A stretch of DNA of 64,000 nt. It comes from Rugosibacter aromaticivorans (lineage in GTDB: Bacteria > Pseudomonadota > Gammaproteobacteria > Burkholderiales > Rhodocyclaceae). The notes under the pieces were generated by a model. It was not told where the DNA came from, made no database searches, and was given only the letters and a program-made list of their open reading frames with translations. The position numbers and the translations under genes are program-made. The stretch covers positions 744,001 to 808,000 of the forward strand of contig NZ_CP010554.1 of assembly GCF_000934545.1 (NCBI RefSeq), given 5' to 3'. Positions 30,900-44,701 of this stretch are shown here, one piece after another (the stretch's first letter is position 1; each line of letters opens with the position of its first letter).

Positions 30900-31988
30900 T
30901 TAGGCGGGATAGATTGCACCAAGGATGCGCGGCCCGTGAGCGCCGGTAACGGCAGGCAAGTTTCCTGGTTGCCTTGAGATGGCGCGCCACGCTAACCAGG
31001 CAAAGGCTACGGCCTCGACCCAATCGGGCGGTTGCCCCAAAAAGTCGGTGCTGGCAATACGGCAATGGGGAAGGTGATGTTGTAAGCGAGCCATTAATGT
31101 CGCGTTATGAACCCCGCCACCACAGACGAAAACTTCATCCGGATGGCCGCACCACTGCTGGATGGCTTGTGCCGAGATAAGTGCTGTAAGCTCCGCTAAT
31201 GTGGCTTGAACATCTTCTGGACGTTCACCACCGTCGAGAAACTGGGAAAGCCAGGGCATATTGAAGCCGTCTCGTCCGCAGCTTTTAGGGGGTGGCGAAT
31301 GGAAAAATTTATCCGCCATCAACTTTTCGAGCAGGGATGGGGAAATCACCCCTTGACTAGCCCAGCTACCCCCCTTGTCGTACTGAATTCCTTGTATGGC
31401 ATCAATCCATGCATCCATCAACACATTACCCGGCCCACAGTCGAAGCCCTGAATCGGTTTTTCAGGATTGAGATCGGTCAGATTGGCAAAACCACCTATG
31501 TTTAGAATGACGCGATGTCGGCTTGATGAACTAAAAACCTCGGCATGAAAAGCAGGAACTAGTGGCGCACCCTGTCCCCCAGCGGCGATATCACGGCTAC
31601 GAAAATCAGCAACAACGGTAATTTTAATTAGCTCGGCGAGTAGGGCCGGATTGTTCAGCTGTAAGCTATACCCAGCGTTAGGTTGATGCCTAACGGTTTG
31701 GCCGTGACAGCCAATAGCGGTCACTTGCTCCGGGGAAATGTGTGCTTTTGCAAGTACATTCTCGACTGCGTGTGCATAAAGTTGCGCTAAGTCGTTAGCC
31801 AGAAGTGCCGCTATATGAAGCTCATTACTTCCCGCCGACTGAAGCCGTAATGCTTGATCGCGTAATGGGGTTGGATAGGGTAGCCAGACTGTGGCGAGTG
31901 TTTGTGGTGTGCCAGAAGAAAAATCGACAAGCACTGCATCAACACCATCAAGGCTCGTGCCTGACATTAGCCCTATAAAAAGTTGCAC
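30900..31988 (-). CDS. anmK: Anhydro-N-acetylmuramic acid kinase
   Basis: The 362-residue kinase opens and phosphorylates 1,6-anhydro-MurNAc released from cell wall turnover. The start FIGLMSGTSLDGVDAVLVDF is the family signature; GCHGQTVRHQP, NIGGFANLT and the nucleotide-binding VCGGGVHN also fit. AmpD, which works earlier in the same recycling route, is encoded at 57.3 kb. Within the gene, 31040-31065 is a copy of the dispersed repeat, read here as CRIASTDFLG near the C-terminus. It follows the M23 peptidase on the minus strand, so two cell-wall genes are adjacent. Confidence 0.95.
   Translation of the reverse strand: MQLFIGLMSGTSLDGVDAVLVDFSSGTPQTLATVWLPYPTPLRDQALRLQSAGSNELHIAALLANDLAQLYAHAVENVLAKAHISPEQVTAIGCHGQTVRHQPNAGYSLQLNNPALLAELIKITVVADFRSRDIAAGGQGAPLVPAFHAEVFSSSSRHRVILNIGGFANLTDLNPEKPIQGFDCGPGNVLMDAWIDAIQGIQYDKGGSWASQGVISPSLLEKLMADKFFHSPPPKSCGRDGFNMPWLSQFLDGGERPEDVQATLAELTALISAQAIQQWCGHPDEVFVCGGGVHNATLMARLQHHLPHCRIASTDFLGQPPDWVEAVAFAWLAWRAISRQPGNLPAVTGAHGPRILGAIYPA
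31040..31065 (+). repeat. Dispersed repeat copy inside anmK
   Basis: AAAAGTCGGTGCTGG then CAATACGGCAA on the plus strand, antisense to anmK, with a single mismatch in the core. It remains in frame, encoding the CRIASTDF region, so it is tolerated by the protein. Confidence 0.75.
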
Positions 31989-32006
31989 AACCTTCCCCTC
32001 GCTTTT

Positions 32007-33377
32007 TTAGTCGGACTGTGCAAGATCAAACTGTTGTAGCAAGTCGAGGCTGGCAAAATAGCCTGCGGTTAGGTTTTTAAAGTTAGCCTTTTGCGCAGTG
32101 CTTAACGGCTGCGCATCTGAAAAAATGACCTCCAGCGGGTTTTTATGAACATCATTAATGCGGAACTCATAGTGCAGATGTGGTCCGCTAGCTAACCCGG
32201 TGGCACCGACATACGCGATGACATCCCCTTGGTTTACGCGACTACCTTGTCGTATTCCCGGGGCAAAACCTGAAAGATGCCCATACAGCGTTGTGTAGTT
32301 ATTTTTATGGCGAACAATAACGGCATTCCCGTAGCCTCCTTTGCGCCCTAAAAACTCAATGGTGCCATCCCCAGTACTTTTGACATGCGTGCCCACAGGA
32401 GCCCCGTAATCAATTCCCTTATGGGCTCTCCATTTATTTAACACAGGGTGAAAGCGTGACTCCGTAAAACCTGAAGTGACTCGGGAGACCTCCAAGGGAG
32501 ATCGCAAAAAGTCTTTGTGAATGCTTTTTCCTTCTGCCGTGTAGTAATCGCCGCGTCCTTCATCAGTCGAGGATGAAAACCAGGCTGCGCGATAAATCTC
32601 TCCATTATTTAGAAACTCGGCAGCAAGGATTCGCCCGGTTTTAACAGGGCGACCGAGGTAGGTGAATACTTCATAAACGACTGAAAATCTATCGCCTTTA
32701 CGTAGACCGCGTTGAAAATCGATATCGCCGCTGAATATATTGGTCAGTTGAAGTGCAATCTTTTCGGGAATTTCCACTTCATCGCTTGCGCCAAAAAGCG
32801 AGTGGCGTATTTCAGCCGTTTTCGTCACAATCTGCTTTTCTAGCGGTAAGCGTTTTTCATTTGTGGTAAAGAAATCACTTTGGCGCTCAATGACAAGAAA
32901 TCGATCAGAGTCAGAAACAAGCGGAAAGATCAACGATTGTAAGTCACCCAAAGACGAAATGCTGGCTACTACATTCTTGCGCGGGTTCAATTGTTTTGAA
33001 ATGAGTTGAGAGGGATAGTCAGTACGTAGAAAACTCAAAGCCGAAGCATCGTGAACCATTAAACGCTGCAGGATGGAGGCCAGCGTATCCCCCTGCTGAA
33101 TTCGAGTTTCATAAAGCAGATTATTTTGAGGCGGGTCTAAGAGGCTTACCACAGGCGTGAGCGCTTCACTGGTCGGTCGTTGGCTGAAGTGGCTTGATGG
33201 GGGTGGATTGATGGTTGCAAAAGCGACAACCATACTAAACAAGCCAAACAACCCAGCCAGGACCGTGATGGATGACCGTCGGGCGCTAGCAGGTAGGCCA
33301 GAGGTAAGTTGCGATAGAATTTCGGTGTCTATTTTTTGCACTTTCCAAAGAACTGATTGTGATTGAGCTATGATCAA
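32007..33377 (-). CDS. M23-family murein endopeptidase with N-terminal membrane anchor
   Basis: Up to 456 residues. A single hydrophobic segment (about 38-56) anchors the protein, followed by a LysM/OapA-like region ([21 protein letters not shown]) and a C-terminal lysostaphin-type zinc peptidase: [20 protein letters not shown] supplies a histidine and aspartate ligand and HLHYEFRIN the last histidine. It likely cuts peptidoglycan cross-links (MepM-like). The first codon used is TTG; an internal GTG near residue 14 is possible, so the start is uncertain. It is divergent from tyrS, the common arrangement with anmK downstream. Confidence 0.92.
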   Translation of the reverse strand: MIIAQSQSVLWKVQKIDTEILSQLTSGLPASARRSSITVLAGLFGLFSMVVAFATINPPPSSHFSQRPTSEALTPVVSLLDPPQNNLLYETRIQQGDTLASILQRLMVHDASALSFLRTDYPSQLISKQLNPRKNVVASISSLGDLQSLIFPLVSDSDRFLVIERQSDFFTTNEKRLPLEKQIVTKTAEIRHSLFGASDEVEIPEKIALQLTNIFSGDIDFQRGLRKGDRFSVVYEVFTYLGRPVKTGRILAAEFLNNGEIYRAAWFSSSTDEGRGDYYTAEGKSIHKDFLRSPLEVSRVTSGFTESRFHPVLNKWRAHKGIDYGAPVGTHVKSTGDGTIEFLGRKGGYGNAVIVRHKNNYTTLYGHLSGFAPGIRQGSRVNQGDVIAYVGATGLASGPHLHYEFRINDVHKNPLEVIFSDAQPLSTAQKANFKNLTAGYFASLDLLQQFDLAQSD

Positions 33378-33429
33378 TTTTACCAGTTTATCAATACCAG
33401 CCTTTACGCTACCATTAAAAAACTATTCC

Positions 33430-34617
33430 ATGATTGATATTGAATCTCAACTTGCGCACATCAAACATGGTGCCCACGAGCTGTTGATTGAGTCCGAGCT
33501 TGTCGAGAAACTCAAAGGCAACCGTCCCTTGCGCATCAAGGCCGGCTTTGATCCGACAGCTGCAGACCTTCATTTGGGCCATACGGTACTAATCAACAAG
33601 TTGCGCCATTTTCAAGAGATGGGCCATCACGTTATGTTTCTCATTGGGGATTTTACTGGCATGATCGGTGATCCAACGGGAAAAAATACCACGCGACCAC
33701 CATTGACTCGTGACCAAATCTTAGCGAATGCGCAAACTTATCGTGAGCAGGTTTTCAAGATTCTTGATCCCGACAAAACTGAAGTATGTTTCAATTCAAA
33801 ATGGTTTGATTCTCTCGGTGCCGGGGGGCTCATTCAGATGGCCGCAAGGTATACGGTGGCTCGCATGCTGGAGCGGGATGATTTTTCAAAGCGTTATGCT
33901 GCCGGGCAGCCTATAGCAATTCACGAATTTCTTTATCCACTCTGCCAGGGCTACGATTCTGTTGCAATGCGAGCTGACGTTGAACTGGGTGGGGCTGACC
34001 AGAAATTTAATTTACTAGTGGGGCGAGAACTTCAAAAGCACTATGGGCAATCTCCCCAATGTGTTTTGATGATGCCTTTGCTGGAAGGCTTGGATGGCGC
34101 GAATAAAATGTCTAAGTCTTTGGGTAACTATATTGGTATCACTGAGTCCCCGCAAGAAATATTCGGAAAGCTGATGTCCATATCAGATACCTTGATGTGG
34201 CGGTACTTTACGCTGATTTCCTTTATGGGAAGTAATGAGATTACACGTTTAAAGAGTGAAGTAGACTCTGGACGAAACCCACGGGATGCAAAAGTAATGC
34301 TTGCACAGGAAATCGTTACCCGGTTTTACTCAGCTAAGGAGGCAGAAAAGGCTTTAGAAGATTTTGAGGCCCGTTTTCAAAAAGGAGCATTGCCAGACAA
34401 TATGCCGGAACTCAGTATTGCGGGAGGGCCTATCGCGCAAGTGCTTAAAGGTGCTGGATTAACGCAGAGTACGTCTGACGCGTTACGAATGATCGATGGT
34501 GGTGGTGTAAGACTTAATGGCGAAAAGGTCAATGATCGAAATTCTGTATTAAATCCAGGCCAAACCATCGTGCTGCAGGTAGGGAAGCGAAAGTTTGCGC
34601 GGGTAAATCTTGTTTAG
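33430..34617 (+). CDS. tyrS: Tyrosyl-tRNA synthetase
   Basis: A class I synthetase of 395 residues from the ATG at 33430. The HIGH-type motif is HLGH in [15 protein letters not shown] and the KMSKS motif is in [14 protein letters not shown]. The C-terminal S4 RNA-binding domain ends [11 protein letters not shown] start 20 codons upstream (33370) would overlap the divergent peptidase gene and lacks family support. The variant with HLGH and SLGNYIG is the TyrZ-like type common in betaproteobacteria. Confidence 0.95.
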   Translation: MIDIESQLAHIKHGAHELLIESELVEKLKGNRPLRIKAGFDPTAADLHLGHTVLINKLRHFQEMGHHVMFLIGDFTGMIGDPTGKNTTRPPLTRDQILANAQTYREQVFKILDPDKTEVCFNSKWFDSLGAGGLIQMAARYTVARMLERDDFSKRYAAGQPIAIHEFLYPLCQGYDSVAMRADVELGGADQKFNLLVGRELQKHYGQSPQCVLMMPLLEGLDGANKMSKSLGNYIGITESPQEIFGKLMSISDTLMWRYFTLISFMGSNEITRLKSEVDSGRNPRDAKVMLAQEIVTRFYSAKEAEKALEDFEARFQKGALPDNMPELSIAGGPIAQVLKGAGLTQSTSDALRMIDGGGVRLNGEKVNDRNSVLNPGQTIVLQVGKRKFARVNLV

Positions 34618-34673
34618 AAATCAGATGTTATTTAGAACCTGAAAGATAAATGGCAATTTTTTCCTAAACCCCC

Positions 34674-34702
34674 TTTACAAGGTAAAGCGCTGCACCTATA
34701 AT
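34674..34702 (+). promoter_or_regulatory. rRNA operon promoter
   Basis: TTTACA (34674-34679) and TATAAT (34697-34702) are spaced by exactly 17 bases, about 350 bp before the 16S gene. A boxA-like antitermination sequence, GATCTTTAAAAA, follows near 34763 and recurs before 23S near 37213. Confidence 0.85.
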
Positions 34703-34776
34703 CTTGTTTCTCTGCTGGATGTAGAGAAGGCCTGGAAGCCCTGGAAACGGGGGTGAGGCAAAGATCTTTAAAAACC

Positions 34777-34800
34777 AAACAACCGATAGGTGTAGGTGCT
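34777..34800 (+). other. Left arm of the pre-16S processing stem
   Basis: AAACAACCGATAGG followed by TGTAGGTGCT is complementary, with one bulged base, to 36642-36666 just after the 16S gene. The two would form a long duplex enclosing 16S rRNA, the classical RNase III substrate. Confidence 0.8.
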
Positions 34801-35054
34801 TGCCGAGCTGGTGGTGGGAACAGGCAATCGGACTGAAATCGAAGGTCTGAAAGCGGATGAAGCTCCCCGTTAAAGGGGGGATTTGATCACGTTCTGTACG
34901 GTTTCTGCCGTGCAGAATCTGTTACTGCTGGAAGCTGAAAGTAATAAAGCAAGCACTTACACGAAGAAACAAGGAATCAGCTGCAATCAAATGCAACGCT
35001 GATTCTCGCAGATTCGTTTGAGAGCGCTAAGTAAGTAAGACAACAAGCAAGATT

Positions 35055-36625
<1,571 letters not shown>

Positions 36626-36641
36626 GAGCAAAGGCTGGGTG

Positions 36642-36666
36642 AGCACCTACAACCTATCGGTTGTTT
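36642..36666 (+). other. Right arm of the pre-16S processing stem
   Basis: AGCACCTACAACC then TATCGGTTGTTT complements 34777-34800 upstream of the 16S gene. Confidence 0.8.
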
Positions 36667-36678
36667 AAGCCAGACAGC

Positions 36679-36755
36679 GGGTCTGTAGCTCAGCGGGTTA
36701 GAGCACCGTCTTGATAAGGCGGGGGTCGTTGGTTCGAGCCCAACCAGACCCACCA
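36679..36755 (+). tRNA. ileT: tRNA-Ile (GAT)
   Basis: A 77-base cloverleaf with acceptor GGGTCTG/CAGACCC, anticodon loop CTTGATAAG (GAT) and GGTTCGAGCC T-arm; CCA is encoded. Standard first tRNA of the 16S-23S spacer. Confidence 0.97.
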
Positions 36756-36757
36756 TG

Positions 36758-36857
36758 GGTCTGCGATAACCGGCGCATGGCGGCGTTGTCGCATGGCTTG
36801 CCTGCGAAAAGTCGGCGGCGGGGCCCTCCGCCTTGACTCGCTTGATTCTCGCAGACC
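36758..36857 (+). other. Hairpin-closed block in the tRNA-Ile/tRNA-Ala spacer
   Basis: GGTCTGCGA (36758-36766) pairs with TCGCAGACC (36849-36857), closing a 100-base block. Inside, near 36810, is AAAAGTCGGCGGCGG, a degenerate copy of the dispersed repeat. The stem may guide processing between the two tRNAs. Confidence 0.5.
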
Positions 36858-36882
36858 AATGTAGCCGCAACGGGGCGATGGC

Positions 36883-36968
36883 TTTTTGCAAGTAGTACAA
36901 GGCGCGAGGGAGCGCCGCATAGCAGCGCTATGCAAGCGACCGAGCAACGCAGTAATACGCCGCAAAAA
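36883..36968 (+). repeat. Compact inverted-repeat element in the tRNA spacer
   Basis: An 86-bp unit with ends TTTTTGC and GCAAAAA. Inside are two perfect hairpins, GGCGC/GCGCC (36901-36916) and GCATAGC/GCTATGC (36917-36933), and imperfectly mirrored pieces AGTAGTAC and GTAATAC. Its last base directly precedes the first base of tRNA-Ala. It looks like a REP- or MITE-type element. Only one copy lies in the window. Confidence 0.6.
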
Positions 36969-37044
36969 GGGGGATTAGCTCAGCTGGGAGAGCACCTGCT
37001 TTGCAAGCAGGGGGTCGTCGGTTCGATCCCGTCATCCTCCACCA
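36969..37044 (+). tRNA. alaT: tRNA-Ala (TGC)
   Basis: A 76-base cloverleaf. Acceptor GGGGGAT pairs with ATCCTCC, giving the G3:U70 identity pair for alanine. Anticodon loop CTTTGCAAG (TGC); CCA is encoded. Confidence 0.97.
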
Positions 37045-37224
37045 TCGCTGGTGTTTGGCGTTAGTCGGCAGCACCGCAGTCGGCAGCACTAGGGGAACGA
37101 GTGGAGGCGGCCTGCGGCGATGACTGCCTCTGTCTGTTAGATGATGTGCAATGAGTGAAGGTTAAAGCGTTAGCCCTCAGCCATTGCTCATTATGTGAGT
37201 AAGCGGTTGTTCGATCTTTAAAAA

Positions 37225-37239
37225 TTCGGAAGAAGTAAA
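37225..37239 (+). other. Left arm of the pre-23S processing stem
   Basis: TTCGGAAGAAGTAAA is the exact reverse complement of 40598-40612 in the 23S-5S spacer, giving a 15-bp stem around 23S. Confidence 0.8.
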
Positions 37240-37405
37240 AGTAAATGGATGTGTCATTCTGGAAGGGATGGCACATGGGTTGTGACTGTATTTTTGCATC
37301 GTTCTGTTCCCGATTCTTTGAACCGGCGTTGGGAATGGAAAAAAGAAGCCTATTGGTTACACCTATAGTGAATGGATTCCGGAATAATGGAGCTTAACGT
37401 TATAG

Positions 37406-40463
<3,058 letters not shown>

Positions 40464-40597
40464 ATAACAGTAAGTTTCAGCACTGCTGGAGTTCCTGTGC
40501 GGTCAATCGCGCAGGTGTGTAGCCAATATTTACAATGACAACCTTACCTGACTGCAGTTGAAAGCCCTACTGGTTCAACTGTACGAAAACTTGCTTC

Positions 40598-40612
40598 TTT
40601 ACTTCTTCCGAA
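40598..40612 (+). other. Right arm of the pre-23S processing stem
   Basis: TTTACTTCTTCCGAA complements 37225-37239 upstream of the 23S gene. Confidence 0.8.
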
Positions 40613-40663
40613 CCATGTGTGCCGGGCCAAAAATTAGGTCAACTCCCGGCGCACCCCCTTCAA

Positions 40664-40779
40664 GTCTGGTGTCCATAGCGAGGTGGAACCACCCCTTCCC
40701 TTCCCGAACAGGACCGTGAAACGCCTCTGCGCCAATGATATTGCACTTCACCGTGTGAGAAAGTAGGTCAACGCCAGAC
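40664..40779 (+). rRNA. rrf: 5S ribosomal RNA
   Basis: The 5' GTCTGGTG pairs with the 3' CGCCAGAC. Typical interior CATAGCGAGGTGGAACCACC and CCGAACAGGACCGTGAAACG are present. About 116 bases, with ends set by the closing helix. Confidence 0.95.
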
Positions 40780-40793
40780 TCCCCCATCTACAT

Positions 40794-40829
40794 ACCCCCT
40801 CAAGCTTACAAACTTGAGGGGGTTTTTTT
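40794..40829 (+). terminator. Terminator of the rRNA operon
   Basis: CCCCCTCAAG pairs with CTTGAGGGGG around CTTACAAA, followed by seven T residues. It is 15 bases after 5S. Confidence 0.95.
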
Positions 40830-40974
40830 ATGGGTAATAGACGCGCTTGGGAGAGAGGAAATAACGTAAACTCTACTGTTGTATTTTCTTAAGACTTGGG
40901 AGAATAGCGCTGAGTTTTGTCTGCGGGTATTCGTTCGAAGTCCCCCTGGTAAATTTTAACTACTTAGTGTTAGC

Positions 40975-42657
40975 GTGCCGTCAATATCACATTTACTCTT
41001 ACCAGCAATCTTAGGCTCTCTATACCTAACGCTATGGAGTGAAGCGGGCTCCGTCGCTGGTAAAGCTTTTTTTCTTGTCCATGTTGGGTTATTTATACTT
41101 TGGCAGCCTTTTGTGCGCAAAGGCCATCGAATTACACTCACGTCGGCAGTACTGGGTCTGGTGTTGCTTGCTACAACGCTGATATGGCTCGATGGGTGGG
41201 TAATCGTGGTATGGATCATTATTCTGATCTCCATCATCGGGGGCAAGGTTCCACTTTTCGGGGACCATAAATTACGCTTGGCTAACCTATATTGCTTTGC
41301 ATCGTTAGTGCTGACACTGCTTTTGATTGCTGTTCCATCTGCTGTTCCAATCGCAAAACTGCCGGAGGGGCTAATTTGGCTGGGGCATGCAGGTACGCTA
41401 GCGCCCATCTTGCTGATGATCCCATTGCTTAAACCAGGTGATTTAGGTCGAGAGGATAATATAGTTGATTTCATCAACAGCCTAATAGCCATGTTGATTC
41501 TGACTGTGCTTGTTTTTGGTAGTTTGGTTTTAATGTTGCTGGTAGGTAGCTCATACATAAAGGCATTACTTCAGTCGATAATCATTATTGCAGTTGTGCT
41601 TTTGATGCTAGGTTGGGCATGGGATCCTCGAGCTGGATTTGCTGGGCTAGGAAATTTATTTTCACGTTATTTAATGTCAATTGGACTCCCCCTGGATCAG
41701 TGGTTGGCAATGCTGACTGATCTAACTCATCAAGAAGATGATCCGGAAATATTTCTTGAAAAGGCGTGTAGCAATATGTCGCAACATTTACCCTGGGTGT
41801 TTGGGATTAAATGGGAAACCGACATGGGGCCAGGTCAGTATGGCGTTACAGATGGGTATTGCGCTGTATTCAAATACGAAGAGCTAACGCTGCATCTTTA
41901 TACGAAATATCAGCTCACAACAACACTAATGTTTCATTTCAGCTTGCCAACTAGATTGCTCCTGAAATTTTATAGTGATAAAAAAAGGGATGCAGCACTC
42001 AAGCAATTGTCTTATATGCAGGCAATATATGAGACTGGCGCCAGGCTGACACATGATGTTAAAAATATTCTACAAACCTTGAATGCGCTATGTGTCGCGG
42101 TAAACGAACCACAGGCAGAATCTTCTCATGCCTATCAAGCGCTTTTGCGTCGTCAATTACCGGCAATATCAGACAGATTGACAGAAACCATTAATAAGCT
42201 AAAAACTCCGCAAGAAAATAAAAGACTCAAGATTTCATCTGCGCAGCAGTGGGTAAAAAATTTTGAGCAAAGAGTTTCAAGAAGAGACTGGATATCTATT
42301 GATGCACTAGGGGTAAATGGAGATTTGCCAGAGGATCTTTTTTCAAGTGTGGCTGAAAATTTAATTCAAAATGCTGAGGAAAAATATCATCGAGAACCTG
42401 GGCTTCAGGTAAAAGTCAAGATATCAACAAGTGCAAAAAGGACTGTACTGGAGATAAGTGACAATGGGTCAAGAATTGGAGAGGACACTCTAAAGTATTT
42501 GTTCTCCAGGCCAGTTCGTTCTAGTAAAGGCCTGGGTGTAGGTCTGTTTCAGGCAGCTCAGTATGCTGAGACTATGGGATATAAGCTGATGCTTTCTGAA
42601 AATCAGTTGGGTCGAGTTTCTTTTCTTCTCACACCCGGCACCCATTATCGTGGTTAG
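40975..42657 (+). CDS. Orphan membrane histidine kinase (PrsK-like)
   Basis: A 560-residue protein. The first 220 residues hold about seven hydrophobic segments. A linker follows, with a possible GAF-like region (MLTDLTHQEDDPEIFLEKAC and after). The dimerisation and phosphoacceptor helix has His in ETGARLTHDVKNILQTLNAL, and the ATPase domain shows the N box ENLIQNAEEKY, the G1 box ISDNGSRIG and the G2 box GLGVGLFQA. The HDVKN motif resembles PrsK-type kinases. No response regulator is adjacent. The start is GTG, the first possible after an in-frame stop at 40957. Its base composition is AT-richer than its neighbours. Confidence 0.85.
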   Translation: MPSISHLLLPAILGSLYLTLWSEAGSVAGKAFFLVHVGLFILWQPFVRKGHRITLTSAVLGLVLLATTLIWLDGWVIVVWIIILISIIGGKVPLFGDHKLRLANLYCFASLVLTLLLIAVPSAVPIAKLPEGLIWLGHAGTLAPILLMIPLLKPGDLGREDNIVDFINSLIAMLILTVLVFGSLVLMLLVGSSYIKALLQSIIIIAVVLLMLGWAWDPRAGFAGLGNLFSRYLMSIGLPLDQWLAMLTDLTHQEDDPEIFLEKACSNMSQHLPWVFGIKWETDMGPGQYGVTDGYCAVFKYEELTLHLYTKYQLTTTLMFHFSLPTRLLLKFYSDKKRDAALKQLSYMQAIYETGARLTHDVKNILQTLNALCVAVNEPQAESSHAYQALLRRQLPAISDRLTETINKLKTPQENKRLKISSAQQWVKNFEQRVSRRDWISIDALGVNGDLPEDLFSSVAENLIQNAEEKYHREPGLQVKVKISTSAKRTVLEISDNGSRIGEDTLKYLFSRPVRSSKGLGVGLFQAAQYAETMGYKLMLSENQLGRVSFLLTPGTHYRG

Positions 42658-42741
42658 GTTTAAAGAAAAGTCACGACAACTCAATACTGCTCAAGAAGCC
42701 CGAGGGATTAGATGTTGCAGTAGGTCGAGGTTTTTGCTGGG

Positions 42742-43287
42742 CTAATGTAGGGATTGGCCGTAAATGATTTTTCGGCCTATTAGGCTATAGATATCCACGT
42801 TTCCCTTTCCTTTGAGAGGGGTGGTTTTTGGCCCATCAAAATCGAATGTTCTAGCTAGTCTTCGATAGGTCGTTGCATCGCACTGAATCATGCCGGATAA
42901 CCCCTCAGAGGTTATCCGGCTAGCGATGTTGACGGTGTCGCCCCAAAGATCATAAATAAATTTCTTTTTGCCGACCACGCCAGCGATTAGTGGGCCTGTG
43001 CCGATACCAATGCGTATTCCAAGGTCAAGCGGGTTGATGCTGCGGTTTTGACTCAGGGTAGCGTTCATTTCAATTGCCATGTCTGCGATTGCGTGCGCGT
43101 AGTCTGGGCAATTGTTATCAAGTCCGCCGGCAATCATATAAGCATCACCAATCGTTTTAATTTTCTCTAGACCATATTTTTCAGCTAGCTCGTCGAAGGC
43201 TGAAAATATTTGATTAAGCGTTGTAAATACCTGATTAGGCGACAAGCTGGCGGCCAGTTGAGTAAAGTTGACGATATCAGCGAACAT
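42742..43287 (-). pseudogene. Class III adenylate/guanylate cyclase, 3' part (catalytic domain) cut off by an IS element
   Basis: These 181 residues hold almost the entire catalytic domain: MFADIVNFTQLAA with the first metal aspartate, KTIGDAYMIAGG with the substrate lysine and second aspartate, RIGIGTGPLIAGVVG, and DLWGDTVNIASRI with the transition-state region. The ATG that now begins the frame comes from the 8-bp target duplication. Removing the IS joins it in frame to the 5' part (GFADVTVMFADIVNF). Whether it is still expressed is unknown; the IS end supplies only a weak GGATAGG before the ATG. Confidence 0.9.
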
Positions 43288-44701
43288 GAGCCTATCCGAA
43301 TTTTTGTGTGTAAGGCATATTCATCAGTTCGAGAAAGGAACGAGATATGCCCGAGCAACAAACGAAACCCAAGAAGCTGAGCATGGTTCAGCAATCCATT
43401 GAGGATGCGCGCAACGCGCCTGCGTTTACGCCCGAGATGCAGGCACAGCTGGACACACTGGTCAGCGCACCGATGACCGGCAGCGAGGTCAACGACCTCA
43501 CCGCACGCCTGAAACGCGCGATCATCGAGCGCGCGCTGGCTGCTGAGATGAGCCTGCATCTGGGCTACGCACCCGGCGAAGACAAGCCCGCAGGCGTTGC
43601 CAACCATCGCAACGGCAGCAGCGGCAAGACGCTCCTCACCGACACCGGCCCGCTCAGGATCGACATCCCGCGCGACCGCAGCGGCGCGTTCGAACCCCTG
43701 ATCGTCCCCAAGCATGGCCGCCGCTACGAAGGCTTTGATGACTTGATCCTGTCGATGTATGCACGCGGCATGAGCACGCGCGACATCCGCGCGCACCTGA
43801 CCGAGATGTATCACGTCGAGGTGTCGCCGGATTTCATCAGCACCGTGACCGATGAAGTCATGGCCGAAGTCTCTGCCTGGCAGGCCCGACCGCTGGAGCC
43901 GATGTACCCCGTGATCTTCTTCGACGCGTTGCGGGTCAAGATCCGCGACGACGGCCTGGTCAGGAACAAGGCGGTCTATCTTGCGCTGGGCATCCTGCCC
44001 GACGGCAGCCGCGACATTCTCGGGCTGTGGATCGAACACACCGAAGGGGCCAAGTTCTGGCTCAAGGTCTTCAACGACTTGAAGACGCGCGGCGTGGAGG
44101 ACGTGCTGATCGCCGTTTCCGATGGTCTGAAAGGGATTCCAGAGGCGCTTGCTGCGGCGTATCCGGAAGCCGTCCTGCAAACCTGCATCGTGCACTTGAT
44201 CCGCAACAGCCTGGACTATGCCAGTTGGAAGGATCGCAAAGCCGTCGCAGCGGCGCTGCGTCCGATCTACACCGCGACGAGCGCAGACGCCGCAGAAGTC
44301 GCGCTGACGGCGTTCGCGCAATCCGAATGGGGAACGAAACTGCCGCATGTCGCTGCGGCCTGGCGGCGTGCATGGGACTACGTGACGCCATTCTTTGCGT
44401 TCCCGCCCGAGATTCGGCGGGTGATTTACACCACCAATGCCATCGAATCGGTCAACGCGCGCATCCGCAAGGCGATCAAGACACGCGGGCATTTCCCCAA
44501 CGACGAGGCGGCGACCAAGCTGATCTGGCTGGCGCTGAGAAACATCACCAAGGAATGGGCAATGCCGGTGTTTCACTGGAAAGCCGCGATGGTGCAATTC
44601 GCCATCCAGTTCGGGGATCGCTTTACGAAACGTGTCGCGTAAAATCAGGCAGCAATCAATGAAACATCAACCGCCTTGCACACAAAATTCAGGACACTCC
44701 C
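43288..44701. mobile_element. IS256-family insertion sequence
   Basis: 1414 bp. Terminal inverted repeats of about 29 bp: left GAGCCTATCCGAATTTTTGT and on, right (reverse strand) GGGAGTGTCCTGAATTTTGT and on, both ending GTGTRAGGC-like (GTGTGTAAGGC and GTGTGCAAGGC). The flanks are the exact 8-bp duplication GCGAACAT at 43280-43287 and 44702-44709. The element is much GC-richer than the host gene, so it looks recently acquired. Confidence 0.93.
43347..44642 (+). CDS. IS256-family transposase
   Basis: A 431-residue DDE transposase (mutator-type). The catalytic residues are expected in VIFFDALRVKIRD (first Asp), LIAVSDGLKGIPEA (second Asp) and YTTNAIESVNARIRKAIK (Glu). The N-terminal region ALAAEMSLHLGY and the N-H-R-N-G stretch (NHRNGSSGKTL) are characteristic of the family. 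The frame is intact and lies fully inside the terminal repeats, so the element may still be active. Codon use is strongly GC-biased at third positions, unlike the surrounding genes. Confidence 0.96.
   Translation: MPEQQTKPKKLSMVQQSIEDARNAPAFTPEMQAQLDTLVSAPMTGSEVNDLTARLKRAIIERALAAEMSLHLGYAPGEDKPAGVANHRNGSSGKTLLTDTGPLRIDIPRDRSGAFEPLIVPKHGRRYEGFDDLILSMYARGMSTRDIRAHLTEMYHVEVSPDFISTVTDEVMAEVSAWQARPLEPMYPVIFFDALRVKIRDDGLVRNKAVYLALGILPDGSRDILGLWIEHTEGAKFWLKVFNDLKTRGVEDVLIAVSDGLKGIPEALAAAYPEAVLQTCIVHLIRNSLDYASWKDRKAVAAALRPIYTATSADAAEVALTAFAQSEWGTKLPHVAAAWRRAWDYVTPFFAFPPEIRRVIYTTNAIESVNARIRKAIKTRGHFPNDEAATKLIWLALRNITKEWAMPVFHWKAAMVQFAIQFGDRFTKRVA

Noticed and set aside
40610..40660. AGGTCAACTCCCGGC in the 23S-5S spacer resembling the 3' end of 5S (partial 5S duplication?)
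   Set aside because: Only about eight bases agree; the segment is better read as a GCCGGG/CCCGGC hairpin.
43185..44597. A 470-codon open frame antisense to the transposase
   Set aside because: It mirrors the GC-rich transposase gene, matches no family and crosses the IS boundary; a shadow frame.
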